DNA of 64,000 bases from Jaminaea rosea (lineage: Eukaryota; Basidiomycota; Exobasidiomycetes; Microstromatales): positions 1 through 64,000 of the forward strand of contig NW_020289975.1 of NCBI RefSeq assembly GCF_003144245.1. Reading direction: 5' to 3'. A model generated the notes under the pieces. It searched no databases and was not told where the DNA came from. It saw only the letters and a program-made list of their open reading frames with translations. A program made the position numbers and the translations under genes. Positions 1 to 11,105 of this stretch are shown here, one piece after another; position 1 is the first letter of the stretch; each line of letters starts with the position of its first letter.

Positions 1-2361
1 CAAAACCCTCGGACCCGTCCTGCTAGCCTTTGCCTTGGCCGAAACTGGGGCTGAAAAACCCCCCTGGCCGCTCGTCTTGGGCGCGATCGAGCTTGTGCGT
101 GCCTGTGCCTTTGCTTGTGCCGACGACGACTCGCTGTCGCTCAAAGCGATGACTCCCTCGGGGTCTTTCCATCCCTTGCGCAGCAGGCAATGGCAGGCCT
201 GCTCCATGTCTGGATCGCCCGCCTGAACACGCGTCTCGAAGGAGTGCATCTCATGGATGCCGCGGTGCTCCTCAGATGCGCAAAATTTGTGACCCAGCTT
301 GTCCCAGTGCCTGCTCCGGGGTGATGCCAGTGCGCCGGGATCCTCCTCATCGCACTCAAAAGCGTCGTAGTGCTCTGCGCTTGGCTCGTCGTCGTAAAGC
401 AGGCCGACGAGAGGAAAGAGCTGGCCGTCGCGAAGGCTGGTCGGCAGGTACGAGCAAGATCCGCGTGGTCCCTTGTTCCTGTCCAGGCAGGACACTATGC
501 AGCTGTAGCGCTCGGCTACGACGGGCTGCATAGCCCCGGAGAACCAAAACGAGGAAATGAGCGCGGCGTCAGGAGCGTGGTTGTGGGGGACCGTAGGGCG
601 CGTCCGCATGTCGCTCCAGGCTTTGTCGTCGTAAAGGGGGAACAGAGCGCGGTTGGCGGGAACGGAGATGAAATCGCTGAGCTCTTTGCAGAGCTTCTGC
701 ACGCTGCTGGGCGTGCGCTTCCTTCCAAGTCCGTAGAAGACGGCGTGGTACCCGCAGAAGCCGTTGCGGTCGATCTTGACAATGCTCTTGTAATGACGAG
801 CATTGTAGAGGCTGGGCGGCTCTTCCAGATCGATGCTGACAAGGGGCTGAGGGCGGTATGCCTGGGCGTCGTCGTCGTCGCCGTCGTCGTGGTCGTTCTT
901 GCTCCTCTTACCCTTCTTCTTTCCGCTGTGCGCGCTTCCGATCCTGTACCTCGCGCTGCTTAAAGGACCCTCCTCCTTCTTTAGCGCCACGCCGCTCGAC
1001 GACTCTCCCTCCTTGCTGCTCGCTGTGCCGCTCTTGGTGCTCTGCGCGGGTTCCTCAACGCTGTCCTTGGTAAGGTCGACTGGCGGCTCTGGGTCGACCC
1101 ATCCCTGCCGCGCCAGGCAGTGGCACCCGTCTGGGCCCAGGCAAGCGTCTCCAGGCTGCATCCTCGTCTCGAACGAGCAGGCGACGTGAAGATCGCCGTG
1201 CTCCTCCGAGTCGCAGGAGACCTTGCCCATCTTGTCCCAGTGTATGCCGCGAGGAGGCGCGAGAGGCTCGACGAGGTCGACGGCGTCGTAGTGCTCGGCG
1301 CCCTCTGTGTCGTCGTAGAGCAGTCCCATTGCTGGGTAGATCTGCTCGAAGCGGACAGGGAGGGCGGAGGAGGAGGACTTGGGACCCTTGTTGAGGTCCA
1401 GGCAGGATACGACGCAGCTGTAGCGCTCTGCGACGACAGGCTGCATAGCGCCGGAGAACCAGTAGGCGGAGGCGAGCCTGCTGTCGGCCAAGTGGTCGCG
1501 CGCACCTCGGAGGCGAGTCTCCATGTCCGACTATGCCTTCTGGTCGTAGAGAGGGAAGAGGGCGCGGTTCTTCTTGTCGGCGACGAACTTGAGCAACTCC
1601 TCGCACAGCACCTTGAGCTCCTTGGCGTTCCTCGCGCGGCCCAGCCCGTAGAGCACGGCGTTGTAACCGCAGAAGCCATTACGGCCGATCTTGATGATCT
1701 TGCTGTAATGGCGCGGGTTGTAAGTGCCAGGCGCCTCATCCACGCTGATGCTCATGAGCGGCTTAAAGCCGAGGGTGTCGTTGTGCTCGTCGCCGTGATC
1801 GTCGTTGCGCTTGTCGTCGTCGCGCGAGCTGCCGCCGTCGATCTTCCTCCTCTTTGGCGAGGCGTCCTCCTCGGCCCCTCTTTGTTGCTGCTGCTGCTGC
1901 TGCTGCTGCTGCGTTGCCTTGTGTGAGGGCCCGCTGCTGGCAGACTGAGCACGGGCGCTGCTGGCGGGCTGCTGCTGAGCCACTGAGGCAGCAGCAGCGA
2001 CGTCTTGATGCGGCTGGTAAAGCATCCAGAGGGTGGGGACGAGCTGGCGGATGAGATAGCCGCCTTGAGGGAGCAGTGGCCCGGACTCGACTCTGACCGA
2101 CTGAACCGCTGCGGGGAGAGGCGCCACATCTGCCTGCCCGCGAGGGAAGCAGCCGTAAGTGGTGAAGTCGCAATATGGCCTCAGCGGCCAACTCGTGCGA
2201 TGAAAGATGAGGTCCTCGTTGGTGAAGTACACGGTGCTGCCCGTGGCAACGGCGCGTACGACGATGTCGGGGTAGGGAGCGTCGCTCATTCTGGCGGCGT
2301 TGTCGCTTGTATGTCGTTCATGAGGTCGAGGGGATGACGAGGAAGAAGAGAAGGCGAGCAT
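1..2361 (-). CDS. Tandem OTU-like cysteine protease, with in-frame TAG; 3' end beyond window
   Basis: The minus-strand frame from ATG 2361 (or the second ATG at 2289) to the left edge is open except for one TAG at 1531-1533. It encodes two homologous modules of about 280 residues. Each has a Cys motif, NGFCGYNAVLYGLG (Cys near residue 231) or NGFCGYHAVFYGLG (about 720-762), and a later His motif, AEHYDAV or AEHYDAF. This is the Cys...HY spacing of OTU-fold deubiquitinases. Each module ends in a Cys/His-bearing tail (HWDK..., SFETR, CHCL). A glutamine run (CTG/CAG repeat, 1883-1910) and an acidic/basic linker precede module 1. The TAG sits where module 2 has Trp (DQKA-stop-SDM against DDKAWSDM), so it looks like TGG to TAG and would cut off the His of module 1 and all of module 2. 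The OTU assignment is inferred from motifs only. Function and substrate are unknown. It could be a recent pseudogene, a readthrough gene or a sequence error. Confidence 0.6.
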
Positions 2362-2814
2362 CGTCTAGAATGGCGGCTCATTGAGCCTCGACTTGATGGA
2401 CGCGGGCCGAACCGAAGGGCAAGGAAGTGATGCTGAGAGCTGCAACCCGCATGCCAATCGCGCCGAGTGACGGCTGATCCAAATGATGCTACGGCTCGAC
2501 GTCGGAGGCGGGTGAGGATGGCTTTGCATGGACTGGCGCTGGAGTATCCGGAGCAGGTCTGTGGGGGCAAGACGTCGCCTCCGCACCTCTGCTGCTTCCG
2601 CGGACTTGGAGACGTCGGGTGGGCCGGTGAGGGCTGAGGCGGCAGCGCGCTGGGTGCAACCGACGTAACGTAGCGTATGGACGACCATCTGCAGCGGCTA
2701 ATGAGCATGGTGCACCAGGGTTGGCTCTTGACGCTACTTTGCGGCCGAGGGACGTGAAGGCTCATCGCCTTGTAGGAGAGAACACCGGGCTTACAGTCCT
2801 CTGGCGCGGCCGCG

Positions 2815-3378
2815 CTGACTAGACGGCTGCTGGCGCAGGAGGTAGGCACCACGCGGACGAGAGACTCCAGGCGCAATCTTGACATACTGCAGCGACGAGG
2901 GCAGCTCCGTAGAGGGTGACGTCGGTGATGCTAAAGCAGCCGTACGCTGTGCTTGAGTTGCTCTGAGCGTAGAGGAATGAGTGTCCAACGGAGCGGATGA
3001 GGGGCCATCCAAAGGCGTACGAAAGATGATGTCCAGCGTAGATGCAAAGCACATGTCCGCGCTCGTGCAAATGGGGTTGAGAGCCATCTTTCGGGAGCCG
3101 GCTGTGATGCTCATGTTGCTGCTGGCCGAGGGCTGGCTGATTGCAAGCAACAATTGAAGGTAGACTGAGTCGACAGTGATACCTTGAGGCGTGGAAGTTG
3201 GTGCAAAAGTGAGGATGAGGGTGAAGCGGGCGGCGAGCTGGGGGATCTGGGTGTGCGCTGCGCAAAGGCCTAGTGCTGGACAGCAACCGAGTGCGGCGAT
3301 CTCTCTAATATGAGCAAAAGGAGGGTATGCGCAGTCAGCATCGTAGCATCCGCCATTGTCATGCGCGCTGGGTAGCAA
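2815..3378 (-). pseudogene. Probable degraded copy of the OTU-like gene N-terminus
   Basis: Directly upstream of the OTU-like gene and on the same strand, a frame starting at 3378 keeps pieces of the same N-terminal region. DIIFRT matches DLIFHRT, LPSSLQYVKI matches LPAAVQSVRV, and GAYLLRQ matches GGYLIRQ, in the same order. The stretch in between matches better in another frame (WPLIRS...YGCF against WPLRPY...YGCF), which suggests two frame changes that cancel. Nothing like the Cys/His OTU modules follows, because the frame stops at 2791-2793. I read this as a partial tandem duplication that is decaying. A spliced, diverged paralogue is the alternative. No function is proposed. Confidence 0.35.
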
Positions 3379-5237
3379 CCCACCGTTGAGGCTTTACTCA
3401 GCTTCTCCGATCCTTCCCCCAGGCTCAGCCGTATCTCTTGATGAGGACGTGGACAATGTCTCCTTTAGCTTTTATCCTTTTGTTTCATACCTTTGAATCG
3501 ACGTGCTTTCACCGGACCACAACGATGGTGCATTTGCGAAGGCAGGACGGCGGTGATGTTGTGTGTGTGTGTGTGTGTGTGGAGCAGAGGCAAGATGTTA
3601 CGTCGACTCCGCGTCGACCCAAAAACAGCCACGTCGACTTGAGATTGGATGGCCTCGCACAGCCTATCGGCAATTAAGTGGCGGGGCGGGGCCACAGGCC
3701 AGGCACAGCGGCTCAGCGGTCGGCCCGCTCTGTGTGTGGGCGCCTGTGGCTTGGCCCTGCGTCTTTCGCCCCGCATCTCGCCGCCGCATCGCTGCCCCGC
3801 CCCGCTCGCCATGGCCCAGAAAATCGCTGGCTCGACTTCGACGCCGCCTCGAGCTCCGGCTATTCTATTTTGGACGCCTGCTCACTCACACACAACGAGG
3901 CAGGCCACGCTCAATTCATGCTGAGCTCTGCTCTCTGACTCATCTCTGTCACATCTCTGCCAGCGCAACGTTGTTGATCCCCGTCTCTCCATCTTTTCCA
4001 TCACTTCAATTCATCCTCTTCGCCACGACAGTTCGTATCACAACCTATTCGCCCTGACTCAGGCATGAGTGCAAAGCGAGTCGCTCGCACGTTGCTCGAA
4101 CCCATCAGGCAGCGTACGAGTGGATGGGACGATTGGGACTCGATGCGCCTACTCGAGGCTTCACCGCACGTCTAGGCGCATCGAGCCCAATTTACCGTCT
4201 TGTTCAGCACACCCCTTCGTGAGGGCCCTTTCGCTCCTCCCTCATCATCGCGTCCTTCCCATCCGGTCTATCTCGCCGCAAGTGCTGTGACTGAGGTCAA
4301 TACGCTTTCCTCCAGGCACCCCTTCGTCCAGCAAGACAACCACGACGATGCTGCCCACGCGCACTGACTACTTCGCTCCATCCCTCACGAAGAGTCAAGA
4401 GCGCGCACAGTCATCTACGACCCGTAGCAGCAGCAGCGGCAACGACGAAGATGACAACGAAAGCGCGACGTCATGACCAGCCTGTCACGCCTGTACCTCC
4501 TCACTCAAGCTTTCAAAGGCATTCCACCTGAATCCTCACACACTCCTCCGCTTCCCCACCAGACTCGCCGCGTTGCTCTCCCTCAACGCACCCACTCTTG
4601 CTACCCCGCTCGGCTCCTCGAACAAGCAACATGACAAGACACAGCAAGCTGCTCGTGCGACAACGTGGATGACTACCGGTTGCCAGCAGCCAAGCACGTG
4701 CGCCTCGCCAACAACGACCAAGGTCTGCAGTCGAAGCATCAGTACGGTGCGCCCATCAGCTGCCTCAGAGTCTCCATCAAGCACTACCTCTCTGCACCGT
4801 TCCGACCGCTTCTTCGCCTTCACCGCTCCTGCGCCCCTTACCACCGACGCCATCCTATCTCATCGCCCCCGCCGATCCACCGTGCTGGGGCAAGTGGCAG
4901 AAAGTCGAAGGAGACACACACTCGAATCATAGAGACCAGACAATGTCCAGAAGGCGCGCGCCGGCAAGACACCGTAGCCTAGCCAAGTCTCGCCTCAAAA
5001 TTCTCGGAGACAGAGACTCTAACTTCTTGCAGCGCTCTGACGTCAAGACCGCGTTGCATCGCCAAGCATATCTTGAGGAGGCACTGCACCGTAGTATCGT
5101 AGTATCTTTGCAGGCGTCGAGTTCTCCCTCCTCAAGCTTTGCTGCGCCAATGTCATCACAAGGAGGCTGATCGTGAAGCAGTCACAATCCAGTGCTGTCC
5201 GACACCTTGCTTTCTCGCAGCACATCTCGGCTCGCCC
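3379..5237. other. Gene-poor stretch with possible small ORF
   Basis: I find no convincing gene here. A (GT)n run lies at 3561-3581. A 42-codon ORF at 4348-4476 (+), starting MLPTRTDYFAPSL and ending in an acidic tail, and open frames around 4573-4980 could be exons of an unrecognised small gene, but splice sites and homology are not clear enough to call it. Confidence 0.4.
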
Positions 5238-6154
5238 ATGGCTCCCGCCTTACAAGCAGTCACGCCGCACAGCTCGACCTTGGCTACCGCCCTGCCAGCA
5301 AAGACCCCACACAGCTCGCCCGCCCTGCCAGCAAAGACACCGCACAGCTCGCCGGACGAAGAGATGCCAGCCAGCCCGTTAATCTTTGGCGGCAACGACA
5401 AGGGCGACAACGACGACGACGACGACGGCGTGTGGGTGGACGAAGAGGACTTCTTCGACAATCTCGACACGTCTCGCCTCAACGCCGACACCATCGCCGT
5501 CTTACAAGACAAGCCCTGGCGCAGCGAGGTGGTCCCTGAGAGCGTTCAACTGGACGCCTACATGTCGCTCTTGGCTCCCGAGAGTATGAAGGTGGCACTA
5601 CGGTGGGCCAATCGGAACCACTCTTCCGAGGCTTGCGTCGACCCTCGCCGCTACAACTTTGTCTTGCACAGATTGTGTCGCTCGCCGTCGTGCGGTCATC
5701 TTCCCACGTCCGCTCTGATTCGGACAACACGGGCCTCCCTTGGAGTCTGGCAGGGGTCAAAAAGGCAGAGGCGCAGGCCAGCGCTCAAGCTCACGTCAAT
5801 TCCGGTCGCTTTGTCCTCCCCTTGGCAAGGCCCTTCGTCCCGCCCTCTGTGCCAACGAACCGGACGGAGCAGGAGATCCAGGACCTATATTGGCTCGAGC
5901 GCACCTTTGAGGTGTTTATCGTGGTCATTTGCGGGGTCCGACTGGCAGCCATGCTTCTCTTCGCCCAGTTCCACGGCAGGCAGGCTGTCCTTACGGACCC
6001 TTACCCACGTGGAGCGCCTGGGTTCGAGAGGAACGACGAGCAGGCGACGGCTGGCGAGGCAGGGGAGGGAGGGGAGGCGGGCTCGGTGAGCTCGGGGGCT
6101 GGGAGGAGGGAGAGGCAGAGGTCGAAGAGCCTCACGGGAGGGGCGCATGACTGA
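5238..6154 (+). CDS. Unknown single-pass membrane protein with one unresolved intron or frame change
   Basis: From ATG 5238 the frame encodes a Ser/Pro/Thr-rich start with imperfect repeats of LPAKTPHSSP (33-nt units at 5290-5322 and 5323-5355), then an acidic run and the motif DEEDFFDNLD. After about 5672 the plausible coding frame changes. The new frame carries RTEQEIQDLYWLERTFE followed by a hydrophobic helix (VFIVVICGVRLAAMLLFA, about 5912-5965) and a Gly/Glu-rich tail ending at 6154. A short intron would join them, for example with its acceptor at the TCTGGCAG ending near 5755, but no donor is strong and the junction is left open. I do not recognise the family. The topology suggests a soluble acidic N-terminus with one C-terminal membrane anchor. 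A true frameshift is the alternative. Confidence 0.45.
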
Positions 6155-6963
6155 AACGCGGGATACAATGTATCTCCCTCACTTAGCGCAACGAGATAGT
6201 GCAGCGAAACGCATCAATGCAGACAATAGCAAGCGTGCATTCCATCTTCTCCCACCTTATCGTCATCGGCCGCCGTCCAAAGCGCTCATCGTATCATTTT
6301 CCTCGAACTTGACAGCCATCACCGGCTCTGTCGTAGTCGCTGTCCCGTCCCGTTGCCGCCCTCCTCTTGCCCTTAGCCTCAATCTCGCATGCGCCATCCA
6401 GCGGATGTCGCCAAAACAAGCAGCGTACGCTGGTCGGGACTTCCCCCTCTCCCTTTCTCGCACGAATGTCCCCTCTACTTACTCGACGACTCGGGGCTGT
6501 GCGTCCGGCCCGCCCCCACGGCTGAGCCAGCAAAGCCGAGTAAATCAAACCGGCGGCTCTTGCCCTCTTTCAGCGCCCTGCACGGGCCTCTCCTCCACCT
6601 CGCACCTAGCCGCCCCGCCTGCACTCGCGCCGACGCCCGCCGGTCTGGCCCACCGCCGCCGCTGCGATGCCGTCGGTCGGTCGATTCGGAAGAAAACACA
6701 CAAAGCAACACGGCAACGGCAGCGCAACACGGGGTTGTTCGTTCACCCTGCGCCCACGAGCAGTCTCGATGCGCCGCCCCTCGCCGAATGCGCATTGCCC
6801 TCTCGCTGGCGATCGAGAGCGAGAGGGCGGTGCGAGTGGAGTGGAGTGGACAAAGGCGTTGAGATCGATGTGCTGTATATAGAAGAGGGCAGCTCGTCCT
6901 TCCTTTTCCCTTTTCCACCACTACCACGAACACCACCCTTTCCACACTCACGCACATAACAAC
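6155..6963 (+). promoter_or_regulatory. Upstream region of the CipC-like gene
   Basis: Open frames here look like chance. The region ends in a canonical fungal promoter. A TATATAG box lies at 6876-6882, about 85 bp before the ATG at 6964. Further upstream a perfect 11-bp inverted repeat (GCCCTCTCGCT at 6797-6807, AGCGAGAGGGC at 6818-6828) surrounds a CGATCG core. A GGAGT repeat follows at about 6835-6850. Confidence 0.5.
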
Positions 6964-7404
6964 ATGGGATTCTTCAGCTCCGTGAGTGCGCGCGTCTTCT
7001 CACCTCTGTCACGCCAGCTGACCCTCCTCTCCACCCTCGCGCGCACACTCAGGACGCCCACGCCGATGTCTACCAGGATCGTCACGAGGGCAAATTCTCT
7101 CACGAGCTCATCGCCGGTGCCGTGAGTCCCACTCTCCTCACTCTCGCCGCTTTTTCTGACCATCTCCGCACCTCTCTCGCGCACTCAGGCCTCCTTTGAA
7201 GCAATGAAGGCCTACGAGGACCACGAGCGTCGCGAAGGCAAGCCTGCGAACCACGCCATGGCCAAGGAGCTCCTCGCTGCCTTTGTTGGCGGGGAGGTGG
7301 ACAAGCTCTTTGAGACAAAGGGGCTAGACTATCTTGATCGGGAGAAGGCGAAGCGCCATGCGATTGAGAGCGCACATGAGGAGTACGATAATCGCTACCA
7401 GTAG
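6964..7404 (+). CDS. CipC-like protein (DUF3759)
   Basis: Three exons (6964-6981, 7053-7121, 7189-7404) join in phase 0 through GTGAGT...CAG introns and give about 100 residues. The protein begins MGFFSSDAHADVYQD, continues with HEGKFSHELIAGAASFEAMK, and ends in the charged helix pair typical of concanamycin-induced protein C (CipC) homologues (AYEDHERREGKP, ANHAMAKELLAAFVGGEVDKL, ending HEEYDNRYQ). The length is normal for the family. It is small, soluble, and has no signal peptide or membrane segment. CipC relatives are induced by stress or in planta in several fungi, but their biochemical role is unknown. The strong TATA box upstream fits an inducible, highly expressed gene. Confidence 0.85.
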
Positions 7405-7630
7405 GCGCGCGGCGCGGCGCGACCCCCCACCCCCGCCTCTGTCCTTTACTCTTGACACGAAATGTGAATACTCTCACTATGCGGCGCGTCGTTGGCCCGC
7501 ACCTTGATCGTCAAATGTATGCAATTGAATGAGATGAGCATGAGCGCAGTTCGCCGCGAGACCGAATGAATGTCGAGCCAAAGAAAAGAAGACGGAGGAC
7601 AAGGGATGAGATGCTAGAGAAAGTGCCGTA

Positions 7631-7670
<40 letters not shown>

Positions 7671-7719
7671 TGTCGTGAGTGAAGAGCGGGGGAATGGTGC
7701 GAAGAAGGGAGAGTGCGAC
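7405..7719. repeat. Convergent 3' gap with (TGCG)n repeat
   Basis: This is the 3' region shared by the CipC-like gene (+) and Polo kinase (-). A near-perfect tetranucleotide tract of TGCG units fills 7631-7672. No gene is seen. Confidence 0.8.
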
Positions 7720-10620
7720 TCATCTTCTCGTGGTCGCGGTCGTCGTCGCGGTCGGCGTCGCAGTCGCCGTCGCGCCCGCAACGGTGCTACTCAACACGCC
7801 CAGGACGACCTTCAACTTCTTCATGACCCCCCTCACCATCCTCCTCTCACTAGGGCTCGTACCCCTCCCCTTCCACCCTTGCTCCCTCTCCCTCCCCGCC
7901 CTCTCCGGATGCGCGATCCCCACCATCTCCCCAATCCAATAACTCTTCAACGCCTGCACGCCACCCGTGCTTTCCACGGGGGGCAAGACGCTCACCACCA
8001 TCCCGTTCGCGTTGAGATGGATGAACACTTTCGTGTGGTCGTAAAAGTTGAATTGGACAAGCCCCGTGCTCAGACGGAATAGGATGGCAGCATGGCAGCG
8101 ATACCACTTGTGGACGTGTGGGATCCCTTTGCTCGTGGCGAGGTCGCGATATGTGAGCGGCGAGTCGGCACCGTAGAGTCGATCCATGATCTCCTGCTCA
8201 AAGTAGCGGAGCACCTTGATCTTTGGGTGGAGCGCAGAGGGGAAGGGAAGGTCCACAGGACGATCCCGATCGCTCGCTGCATTGTACGCCGCGACATCGT
8301 AGTTCTCGCGCTTCACGTCCAGCTCGTTGTCGCCCACCTCGTTGGCGTTCGCGCGTCTCCGGCCCCCACTCGGCATGTACTCCGCATGGCTGCGAGCGCA
8401 ATTGATGGCCATGCTCGTCGAGTCGCGGAAGTACACCCCCACGCTACCGTCGCTCAAGGCGTAGCCTAGCCCGTACTTTTCGCTGTGGTCCAGCCACGAG
8501 ATGACAAAGACTTTGGGGTCGGGCGCGCTGCCCTCTTCTTGCTCGAGGCGCCGCCCTGCGTGGTCGAGGGGTGCGTAAGGTAGGCCAGCTTCCGAGGCGA
8601 CGAGGGCTTCGCCGAGGTAGTGGACCATGGTGTCGAGGTCGGACGTCGTGCGCGGCGGGGGAGTGGCAGAGGGGTTTGGCGCCTCGTCTTCGCTGCCTGC
8701 GGTTGTGGGGCGCGACGAGCCCGCCGTCATGACGGTTGCGCCGGACATGCCTGCGACGAGGCGCGCCTTCTGGCCGAGCATGCGACGCTCCTCTGCTGCT
8801 TCGTATTCGGAGGTCGGGGCGAGCGCGACGTCGAGATTGCGGCGGACGGTACGCGGTGGTGGCATGGCGTCGAGGGGCGAAGCATTCTCTTTGTCGAGGG
8901 GCACGGCTGGCGCGGCGGCTTGCGTAACGCCTGGCGCGGCGGCCTTGGAGGCCCCACCCTTGATGCTCATCGCGGACAGCTGTCTCGCAAGCGCAGCCCC
9001 ACTCCCCCCACCACTCGACCGCCCACCCGCGCCTCCCGCCTTGATGAGCGGCTGCCTGCTCGCCTTGAGCAGCGCCGAGATGGGGCTCGCAGGCTGAATG
9101 GCCCGCTTGAATGCTGCGTCGATCTTCTCTCTCTCCTCCTCGAGCAACTCCTGCTGCTTCAACTCCTCGCGAGGGTCCGCCTCCGCCTCTTCGTCCTCGT
9201 CGTCAAGCACGTCGTCCGCGTTGGGGATCCACGCACTCTTCTGCTTGACAAAGTCGAAATTGCGACGATTCTCCTCGGGCGTGGCGGGCAGGTTGAGCTT
9301 AGGAAGCGTCTTGGTCGCGTGCATGGGGATGAACGTCGGGATGGGGCCAGCGGTGAACCAAGGGTGGTTCATAATCTCGATGAGGCTGGGTCGATCTTGC
9401 GGTTTCGGGGCGAGAATACTCGTGATCAAGTCCTCCGCCTCTGGTCGCAACCCCGCTTCTACCGGGATCTCGTAATCGTTGTTCTTGATGCGCGCGTAGA
9501 TCTTCTGAATGTCCGACGTCTGGAATGGGGGGCGACCGACGAGCATCGTGTAGAGGATGACGCCTACGCTCCAGATGTCCACCTCGAACGAGTGGCCCTC
9601 GCCTTCGTCGTAGAGGACCTCGGGCGCAATGTAGTTTGGCGTGCCGCAGACGGTCTTCTTTCTCTCGCCCACCTCTTTGAGGAGCGCGGCTAGGCCAAAG
9701 TCGCCAATCTTGACATTCATGCCCTCGTCGAGGAAGATGTTGCCGAGTTTCAGGTCGCGATGAATGATGTTGTGGGTGTGCATGCCTTGGCAACCGGCGA
9801 GGATCTGTACCATGAAGAAGCGCGACTCGGCGTCGGTGTAGCGGCCGCGCTTCTTGACCATGTCGTTCATTGACTGCCAGAGATAGCGCAGCGAGGGGGG
9901 CGGTCAGCTTGGGCCTCGACGGTACACCATCTCGCACTCGCGCCCACTCACGCCAGCCTTGCACAGCTCCAACTTGAAATACACATGCTCATCGTCCTCA
10001 ATGGCGTCCTCAAAGGTCACGACGTTGGGGTGCTTGAACGACGAGTGGATCATAATCTCCGCGAGGATCTGTGCGGGCGAGGCAAGCGTAGCGCAGGTCA
10101 GCAAACATCCCACGCTCATCATGCCCACACGCCGCGCACACGCCGCGCACATGCCACGCCTCACCTTCTGTCTCGTCTTTCTACTCTGCAAATGCTTCTT
10201 CGCAATAACCTTGAAAGCGCGCATCTCCCCTCGCTCGCTGATCGCGTCGTACACCCTCGCAAACCCTCCCGAGCCAAGCAAGCGGCCGCGCGTCCATTGC
10301 ACCCCTTCATTGTCGACGAGGCTGGCCGGCGGGTCAGGCAGATTCACGGGCTTCTCTTGCGCTGGCTTCTTGCTCTTGCGCTCCGCAGCGGGAGCCGCAG
10401 TGGCCGTCGCAACATTGGCCGTCGCCGTAGTCGTCGGAGCGACGGGAGACTCTTTGCGGCGGGTGGGCGATTTGGTCGCGGCACCGCCGGCGGTGTACGT
10501 TGTTGCTGACGAGGGGTCGCGACGGCGTGAGTCGAGGTTGGTTGTTGAGCCAGAGAGAGGGTTGAGTGGGCCACCTGCGTTTGCGCCGTGCCCGTGAGGG
10601 CGGGTGTAGGCTGTTGTCAT
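7720..10620 (-). CDS. Polo-like kinase (Cdc5/Plo1/PLK1 family)
   Basis: Exons 10620-10165, 10068-9952 and 9873-7720 join in phase 0 to give 908 residues. After a disordered N-terminus, the kinase domain shows the glycine loop LGSGGFARVY (115-124), catalytic Lys in AFKVIAKK (K137), HRDLKLGN (D231), DFGLAA, and the activation segment KKTVCGTPNYIAPEVL with its conserved Thr. The C-terminus holds two polo boxes. The first has SWLDHSEKYGLGY (the Trp equivalent to human W414). The second has FYDHTKVFIH, so the His/Lys pincer that binds phosphopeptides is kept. Plk1/Cdc5 kinases drive mitotic entry, spindle maturation and cytokinesis at spindle poles and the division site. The C-terminal tail is long and Ala/Thr-rich. 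A forkhead-type site lies 34 bp upstream. The antisense strand is open over long stretches, which I take as codon-bias shadow. Confidence 0.93.
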
Positions 10621-11105
10621 GGCGATGATGAGGGGATGTCGTATGCGAGGGCGTGTTTACACCGAGACGCCGCGAGTCGCGCTTGGCGTGCTCAGCCAGG
10701 CAGGGGATGGAGCTGGAGGCGACTATATGCTGGTGGTGAGGGTGAGGGCGAGACGGAGTGCGAGGACTGTATGCAGATGCTCTCCTGCGCGCCGTGCTGA
10801 TGATGATCAAGAGATGGTCGAGGTGAGAAAGGACGTTGACAAGCCAAGTTGCAGGGCGCCAAACTCCAACTCCAACACAAACACCAGCCTTGGCTCGTCC
10901 CGCCTCGCCCCGCCCCGCCCCGCCGCCTCCCTCTTGAATCGCCTTCCCGCGTCGACGTCGTTCCCGGCACGTGTGTGCGTGTGTGCCTCTCCGCCCGGCT
11001 CGCTCGCTCGCTCGCGTGGCGCGGCCATCCACTTCCACGACTCGACTTCAATCTGCAACAATTCTCGCTTTCCGCCTCGTCACCACCCCGTCCACGACGC
11101 CCACG
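10621..11105. promoter_or_regulatory. Divergent promoter of Polo kinase and L11m; forkhead-type site
   Basis: A 485-bp gap lies between two diverging starts. TGTTTAC at 10654-10660 reads GTAAACA on the minus strand, the forkhead (Fkh) consensus, 34 bp before the kinase ATG. Simple CGCTCG repeats lie around 10999-11018. No gene is seen. Confidence 0.4.

Noticed and set aside
1120-1926. Plus-strand frame of 268 codons over the OTU-like gene
   Set aside because: Antisense to two homologous protein modules; the Val/Leu-rich sequence reflects GAC/GTC codons on the other strand.
1-3378. OTU-like genes as part of a retroelement or virus-like element
   Set aside because: OTU domains occur in some such elements, but no reverse transcriptase, integrase, capsid or terminal repeat is seen nearby, so a host gene family is the simpler reading.
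6147-6959. 270-codon frame before the CipC-like gene
   Set aside because: It spans the TATA box and inverted repeat of the CipC promoter and has no recognisable protein pattern.
8620-9693. Long open frame on the plus strand opposite the Polo kinase
   Set aside because: It lies exactly antisense to conserved kinase and polo-box codons and has no family signature; GC-rich codon bias leaves the opposite strand open.
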